In this document: piece by piece, positions 6,601-8,181 of the stretch
Numbering within the stretch: position 1 is the first letter of the stretch
How the letters are laid out: every line of letters starts with the position of its first letter
Assembly (NCBI GenBank): GCA_002331255.1
Contig: DCZD01000029.1
Coordinates: 22,203 to 30,383, forward strand
DNA length: 8,181 nt
Reading direction: 5' to 3'
Source: Acidimicrobiaceae bacterium UBA2093
GTDB lineage: Bacteria; Actinomycetota; Acidimicrobiia; Acidimicrobiales; Ilumatobacteraceae
Program-made: the position numbers and the translations under genes
Notes under the pieces: model-generated
Told to the model about the DNA's origin: nothing
What the model saw: only the letters and a program-made list of their open reading frames with translations
Databases searched by the model: none

Positions 6601-8063
6601 CGCCAGGTGAAGCAGTGTCGTTCGCCCCACTTGTCGGCACCAACGGTTTGGTCGTGACAGCAAGTGGCGCACCATCGATCGTGCCGTCGACCATGTGCAT
6701 CGTGGATCCATCAACATCGGTGTGTGGCACGACACCTGTCACCATCGCAGGGAAGGGGGTGTTCAGTTTGAATGCGACGACCGGCGTCGTTACGTTCACG
6801 GCGTCTGCCGATGCGACGATCGGAGATGTGCCGTCGATCAGTTATCGGGTGACTGACGAACTTGGTCGCACCGCGACGTCGACATTGTCGGTCACTATCG
6901 AAGCCGGACCCGAAGCTGTCAATGACGTGTCGCGTGGGCAGGCTGGTCAGAAACAGTCTGTTGCTGTCACCAGCAACGATGAACGAGCAGCCGACGGTGC
7001 TGCACTCGTCCCGTCGTCGGTCCGACTGTGTGGCCCGCGAGACGTGGTGCCTCTGTGCACGGCCACATCATTGAATGTTTCCGGAGAAGGTCGGTATGTG
7101 CTCGGTCAGAATGGCGTCGTCACATTCACGCCAGCTGCAGGCTTCACTGGTCAGGCCACCGGTGTCGAGTACTCCGTGTCAGATTCGAAGGGGCGCAAAT
7201 CATCGGCGACGTTCAGTCCGTTCGTCGTTCCGCCTCCGGCACCAATCGCCCAACCAGACACTGCGACGGTGGCGTTTGGTCAAGTGGCAAGCGTGAATCC
7301 TCTCGCCAACGACCTTCCTGGGACACCGCCGTCGGGCGAAAAGAAGAAAGTTGGATTAGTCGTCGACTCTGTTCGACTCTGTGCCGCGGGTCAGTCCGCG
7401 CCGAACTGCAAGGCGAAAAAGCTCGTGACGTACGAAGGTACGTACACGGTGACCGCTTCAGGGGCGATTGAGTTCACCCCGGCCAAGGGGTTTTCTGGAA
7501 CCGTGACTCAACCCGCGGTGTATCAGGTCACCAATGACTGGACCGGGGCATCTGGCCCCGGTACGTCGACAAGCTTCTTCACACCGACAATCTTGGCGAA
7601 GAAAAATCCGCTGACTCCGGCGAAGTCATCGACAATCACTGCGATCGACCATCTGAACTGGACTCGACCGATGACGCCAGTGTTTTTCAAGCCGACTCTC
7701 GGAGCGACATTGGGTGAAGGAGCGAAGTGGAATGCTGACGCGACACGCATCTTGACGAGCACCTCGGTCGGCAAAACCGAGGTCGTCACGCCAGAGGGCA
7801 CGTGGACTGTCATCCGCGACAACATTCGGTTCACGCCCGCCGAAGGCTTTCTCGGTCGTGCAACGATTGAGTACGTGGTCGTCGATTCACTCGGTGACAC
7901 TGCGACTGCCTACCTGACCGCCGTCGTCATGGAGTCTCCACCTGTGCTCCCAGCAACCGGTGGGGCAATGACATACACCTGGTTGGCGCTATTGCTGCTG
8001 CTTGTGGGTGTGGTGGTCAGCGTTTTTTCGAAGCGTCGACGACAGCTTCTGATTCACGACTAG
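561..8063 (+). CDS. Giant LPXTG-anchored surface adhesin with CshA-type fibril repeats
   Basis: About 2,500 residues, numbered from the ATG at 561. Order: signal peptide (1-34, cleavage after ARA); head domain like the non-repetitive binding domain of streptococcal CshA (35-240, with SFTFSRPVRNPVMHIADFGG at 119-138); a GEVEDY-type domain ending in GEVEDYL (408-414); eighteen CshA repeats (424-2459); LPATG (2463-2467); a membrane helix and the tail KRRRQLLIHD. It is expected to be exported by Sec, linked to peptidoglycan by a sortase, and to act as a long fibril presenting the head for attachment to a surface, another cell or host material; the ligand is unknown. Start choice: an in-frame TTG at 552 adds three residues and an in-frame stop lies at 528-530. 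Neither start has a good Shine-Dalgarno; ATG is preferred and both leave the signal peptide intact. The frame is open with no frameshift. No sortase gene is in view. Family assignment is from motif recognition. Confidence 0.93.
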   Translation: MSGAPRQRLIRCRNVVLSALVTLGAVLCVQPARAYQAGGSLSYDVITGYSGLRTTLAVTGSLTNDGGGSLDSGQDWSITSSTFTPSTMRSLTGFSWTGYATGCVPSANSNTTCSRGNVSFTFSRPVRNPVMHIADFGGRFESTCIVSIKGTLKSASSSPAGATLSLLSGAITVTSSSITGRSGAPNTNSSHASGSVQVTGTISSLSFAEDVTVYRNGGSPCNTGDAQSAGEKLHVVFSYGEDYGDGKATYDGSAAASHVIGDLMLGSSGTVSAENLTTLNSSTSRVAASPIASAAATSDTDNAISGTPTAASIDQAYSLTVPISGASQAGQVCGFIDMNDSGTYTTSSPNEMACTSFAASATSVVLTWAASQWPAGATPVASTGLRLRAAYGTAPTGAANPTGPADSGEVEDYLVQLLSPLPPLAQSLTGSGTVDANQTFTPATSQGSIDTSRTCLVDSSVTPSTCGSSLTVPGEGTYTVNGNGTITFDPNPGFTGPVTPVSYRIEDTSGNQSTSTISPTIVAPPSVNDDSTSTAYNTPVQASVLGNDTSNTGTALAGSGVKLCGTSQSPPNCSATSVAVSGQGTFSLNTSTGVVTFTPLSSFTGTASINYQATDSLGGVDSAALSVAVAQPAGMSASPTAQTGALDTNQTVTLSATAGTGTSLDTSKTCIVSGATCVRSLVVPGEGTYTVNANGTVTFDPLPTFTGVATQQTYRVEDLVGQQKTSTLTLTVAGVPNVVNDTSTGSYDTNQTITPLSNDTAGTGTSLSSPVKLCTTSTANGSCTGSSLTVTGEGTYTANANGTVTFDPLPSFTGNATPIKYVVTDGLGQVGAGTISSTVQSPPASTAAADTSSGATGVAQTKNLLTNDTVGATGVTFDASAVRLCSSGQTPNSCTATSMAVAGQGTYSVNTSTGVVTFTPCSAVNTPAGASCAGAFTGSATPVTYQVSTNTAQYASSTFTATVIAPPTVVADTGTGNWDVNQAFQPLANDSAASGTTLNSVPLGICVNGTAVASCTGTSLTVANQGTYTMNAVTGRVTFDPLPSFTGDATPIQYVAADALGQKTASTITPTVTMPPAPTATSQTKTVIPGGTATFTTLTGTGGLASSGGPAFTTSATCLVDTSVSPNTCGTSLTVSGEGTYSLNQSTGVVTFTASGSATAGVKTPVTYRVTDATGQTATSTITPIIPAPPTVANDESVNEQNATQNVSVLSNDSATAYTTLSASTVKLCPSGATAPYNASNCSLSTLSVTNQGTYTANADGTISFVPCVSAAAGVCPANEKYSGVVTAARYVVADNLGQYGSALYTPTVLPPPVARASNDTGSAAFAANVTFTPLANDSGGTTTGLVGYTSTGTATLDPTTVRLCSSGQSAPNCTASSLTTADGTYAVSTSTGDITFTPATNFTGTPSNPPTYQVCNVIGGTWLPMAPPASCGAAQVAATIAAPWAPVATNDSPTGTWNTPLAVNVLANDTKDSALSLVASSVRLCAALQTPPNCTLTSLTVADEGVYSVNTSTGVITFTPFADFIDTAATSPRYQVSDSFGAVTSATITPTIAPPPTPVANPESKSLPPGGTATFTNVIGTSALASGTSLQTGNSDGPCLVDPSDSICKASVTVAGEGTWTINRTTGVATFAADPSAASGTLTPITYRVTDGAGQTASAFLTVSIPPLPAPVNDTSSGAYDTNQTTSVLGNDVSGTGTTLVPSSIKICTVATTNATCTGTTLTISGEGTYTANADGTVTFDPLPTFTGTATAIKYTVTDNLGQIGSGTLTSTVQNPATPVATSETKAALPGTTATFSTITGASGLVTGSGLVTGAVASGPCLVDPADSLCKTSISITGVGTWAIDQTTGVATFAVSPTAPAGSSSSVQYKVTDVAGQIGTSTLTAVVPVAPTPAPDTATVAWNTAQNISVLANDRVDAATSVDRSSVRLCGLSPAQAAPNCTQSTLAVAGQGTYAVQPDGTVTFTPEPSFVGVATPISYVMADAVGQKGTSTLTVTVATPAAPSASPQTKSLAPGEAVSFAPLVGTNGLVVTASGAPSIVPSTMCIVDPSTSVCGTTPVTIAGKGVFSLNATTGVVTFTASADATIGDVPSISYRVTDELGRTATSTLSVTIEAGPEAVNDVSRGQAGQKQSVAVTSNDERAADGAALVPSSVRLCGPRDVVPLCTATSLNVSGEGRYVLGQNGVVTFTPAAGFTGQATGVEYSVSDSKGRKSSATFSPFVVPPPAPIAQPDTATVAFGQVASVNPLANDLPGTPPSGEKKKVGLVVDSVRLCAAGQSAPNCKAKKLVTYEGTYTVTASGAIEFTPAKGFSGTVTQPAVYQVTNDWTGASGPGTSTSFFTPTILAKKNPLTPAKSSTITAIDHLNWTRPMTPVFFKPTLGATLGEGAKWNADATRILTSTSVGKTEVVTPEGTWTVIRDNIRFTPAEGFLGRATIEYVVVDSLGDTATAYLTAVVMESPPVLPATGGAMTYTWLALLLLLVGVVVSVFSKRRRQLLIHD
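663..1280 (+). other. Non-repetitive head domain, CshA NR2-like
   Basis: Residues 35 to about 240 of the adhesin are unrelated to the repeats. The segment SFTFSRPVRNPVMHIADFGG (119-138) matches the pattern 'FxFSRPVxNPxxHIxxxGG' that I associate with the CshA NR2 domain, a lectin-like beta-sandwich used for ligand binding by Streptococcus gordonii CshA. The region is rich in Ser, Thr and Gly, with alternating hydrophobic residues typical of beta strands. Four cysteines lie here; the pair in GCVPSANSNTTC could form a local disulfide. This is the best candidate for the ligand-binding tip. The match is by remembered motif; a profile search for CshA_NR2 would settle it. Confidence 0.65.
1284..1815 (+). 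other. GEVEDY-type domain between head and stalk
   Basis: Residues about 242-418 begin with EDYGDGKATYDGS followed by SHVIGDLMLGSS, and end with the hallmark DSGEVEDYLVQL (GEVEDYL at 408-414). In bacterial surface proteins this C-terminal motif closes a beta-rich module of about 130-170 residues that typically carries a 'GxIDxNxxG' loop. Here the loop reads GFIDMNDSGTYTTSSPNE, with D337, N339, D340 and G342 spaced like a calcium-binding loop. The two cysteines (VCGF and MACT) flank that loop and could bridge it. The domain is often found next to fibril or adhesin repeats; its function is not established. A proline-rich linker (LSPLPPL) joins it to repeat 1. Confidence 0.7.
1830..7937 (+). repeat. 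Array of 18 CshA-type repeats (adhesin stalk)
   Basis: Starts of repeats 1-18: 1830, 2136, 2460, 2766, 3090, 3462, 3789, 4131, 4500, 4896, 5232, 5571, 5892, 6237, 6567, 6912, 7239, 7608; lengths are 102-132 residues. The shared core is 'GxGTYtvN-xTGvvTFtPxpxFtGxatpxxYxVtDxxGqxxtsTxtptV-PP'. Eleven repeats (2, 4, 5, 6, 8, 9, 10, 12, 14, 16, 17) are type A, with 'vlxND' and usually 'SxVkLC' in the first half. Four (7, 11, 13, 15) are type B, with 'SxTKxxxPGxTATF', 'CLVDPs' and no FTG motif. Repeats 1 and 3 look hybrid: they lack ND but have FDPxPxFTG. Repeat 18 is divergent. Each of repeats 1-17 has a cysteine pair, usually with eight residues between. The repeats fit the CshA fibril repeat family, whose beta-sandwich units build a long stalk. 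Boundaries are placed at the 'PP' linkers and are approximate. Confidence 0.88.
5973..6008 (+). repeat. 18-bp tandem duplication inside repeat 13
   Basis: Two adjacent 18-bp units (5973-5990 and 5991-6008) encode GLVTGS and GLVTGA. The first 15 bases of the units agree at 13 positions. The equivalent position in type-B repeats 7, 11 and 15 has a single GL-type segment, so this is an in-frame local insertion that lengthens a loop by six residues, probably by replication slippage. Confidence 0.75.
7941..8060 (+). other. C-terminal sortase sorting signal (LPATG, helix, basic tail)
   Basis: The end of the adhesin reads PPVLPATGG, then a hydrophobic stretch (WLALLLLLVGVVVSVF, residues 2474-2489), then SKRRRQ. 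LPATG (2463-2467, bases 7947-7961) fits the LPxTG consensus cut between T and G by housekeeping class A or actinobacterial class E sortases. The double proline before it is a typical extended linker through the wall. The order and spacing of all three parts are intact, so covalent wall anchoring is expected. A sortase must be encoded elsewhere in the genome. Confidence 0.92.
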
Positions 8064-8181
8064 CGGAGCGGAAGATGCCTTTGCTCATGAGCGAGGGCTC
8101 TGCCTTGCGACGCAGTTCGTAAACGCGTGCTCGTGCTTCGTGCACGTCCGGGTCGTCTGGTGCCGCCCATCCGGCGAAGTC
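8017..8181 (-). CDS. C-terminal fragment, probable MBL-fold hydrolase with alkyl-sulfatase dimerisation domain
   Basis: Read on the minus strand from 8181, the frame is open for 54 codons and stops with TGA at 8019-8017; the start lies beyond the window. The visible residues run DFAGWAAPDDPDVHEARARV, then a helix with YELRRKAEPSLMSKGIFRSA, then a charged end VVDASKKR. 'WAxPDDPxVxxxRxxVYxxRRxAExSLMxKGIFxxA' is the pattern I recall for the end of the alkyl-sulfatase dimerisation domain in metallo-beta-lactamase-fold hydrolases of actinomycetes. These hydrolyse sulfate esters or related substrates with a zinc centre, but the catalytic HxHxDH part is outside the window, so activity cannot be judged. 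Its last 47 bp overlap, tail to tail, the 3' end of the adhesin gene. The open frame and protein-like composition are seen; the family is from memory. Confidence 0.68.
   Translation of the reverse strand, partial: DFAGWAAPDDPDVHEARARVYELRRKAEPSLMSKGIFRSASRESEAVVDASKKR

Noticed and set aside
1830..7937. Regular spacing of similar sequence as a CRISPR array or non-coding satellite
   Set aside because: Units are 300-400 bp, continuously in frame and conserved at protein level; they are coding repeats.

Overview
The window is dominated by one giant gene (561-8063, + strand) for a cell-wall-anchored surface protein of about 2,500 residues. It has a signal peptide, a non-repetitive head resembling the CshA adhesin binding domain, a GEVEDY domain, eighteen consecutive CshA-type repeats of roughly 100-130 residues, and a C-terminal LPATG sortase signal with a membrane segment and a basic tail. 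The sortase signal implies a Gram-positive type cell wall. Moderately high GC, the cysteine-paired form of the CshA repeats and the style of the neighbouring proteins point to an actinomycete (Actinomycetota). I cannot fix the genus; an environmental lineage such as Acidimicrobiia or Microbacteriaceae is a guess.

Layout: 1-201 is the 3' end of an EamA/DMT-type membrane transporter that enters from the left. After a 26-bp gap comes a small three-helix membrane protein of unknown function (228-479). The short spacer 480-560 carries a strong imperfect inverted repeat (507-534) just ahead of the adhesin gene. The adhesin fills 561-8063. On the minus strand, 8017-8181 is the C-terminal end of a convergent gene, probably an MBL-fold hydrolase with an alkyl-sulfatase dimerisation domain. 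Its last 47 bp overlap the adhesin's last codons, so no room is left for an intergenic terminator.

How the parts work together: the adhesin looks like a self-contained fibril, with the head held away from the wall by a long stalk. Seventeen of the eighteen repeats have one conserved cysteine pair, suggesting a disulfide-stapled stalk. Three middle repeats (5, 8 and 9) have a second cysteine pair that closes an extra loop. Repeats 10-16 alternate strictly between two subtypes, which suggests growth by duplication of a two-repeat unit. The last two repeats are lysine-rich, unlike the rest, and the last has no cysteine. No sortase or pilus partner is visible here, and nothing links the flanking genes functionally to the adhesin.

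I found no RNA gene, CRISPR array, insertion sequence or prophage feature. The most notable material is the architecture of the adhesin itself, which belongs to a known kind of protein, and the unexplained inverted repeat ahead of it.
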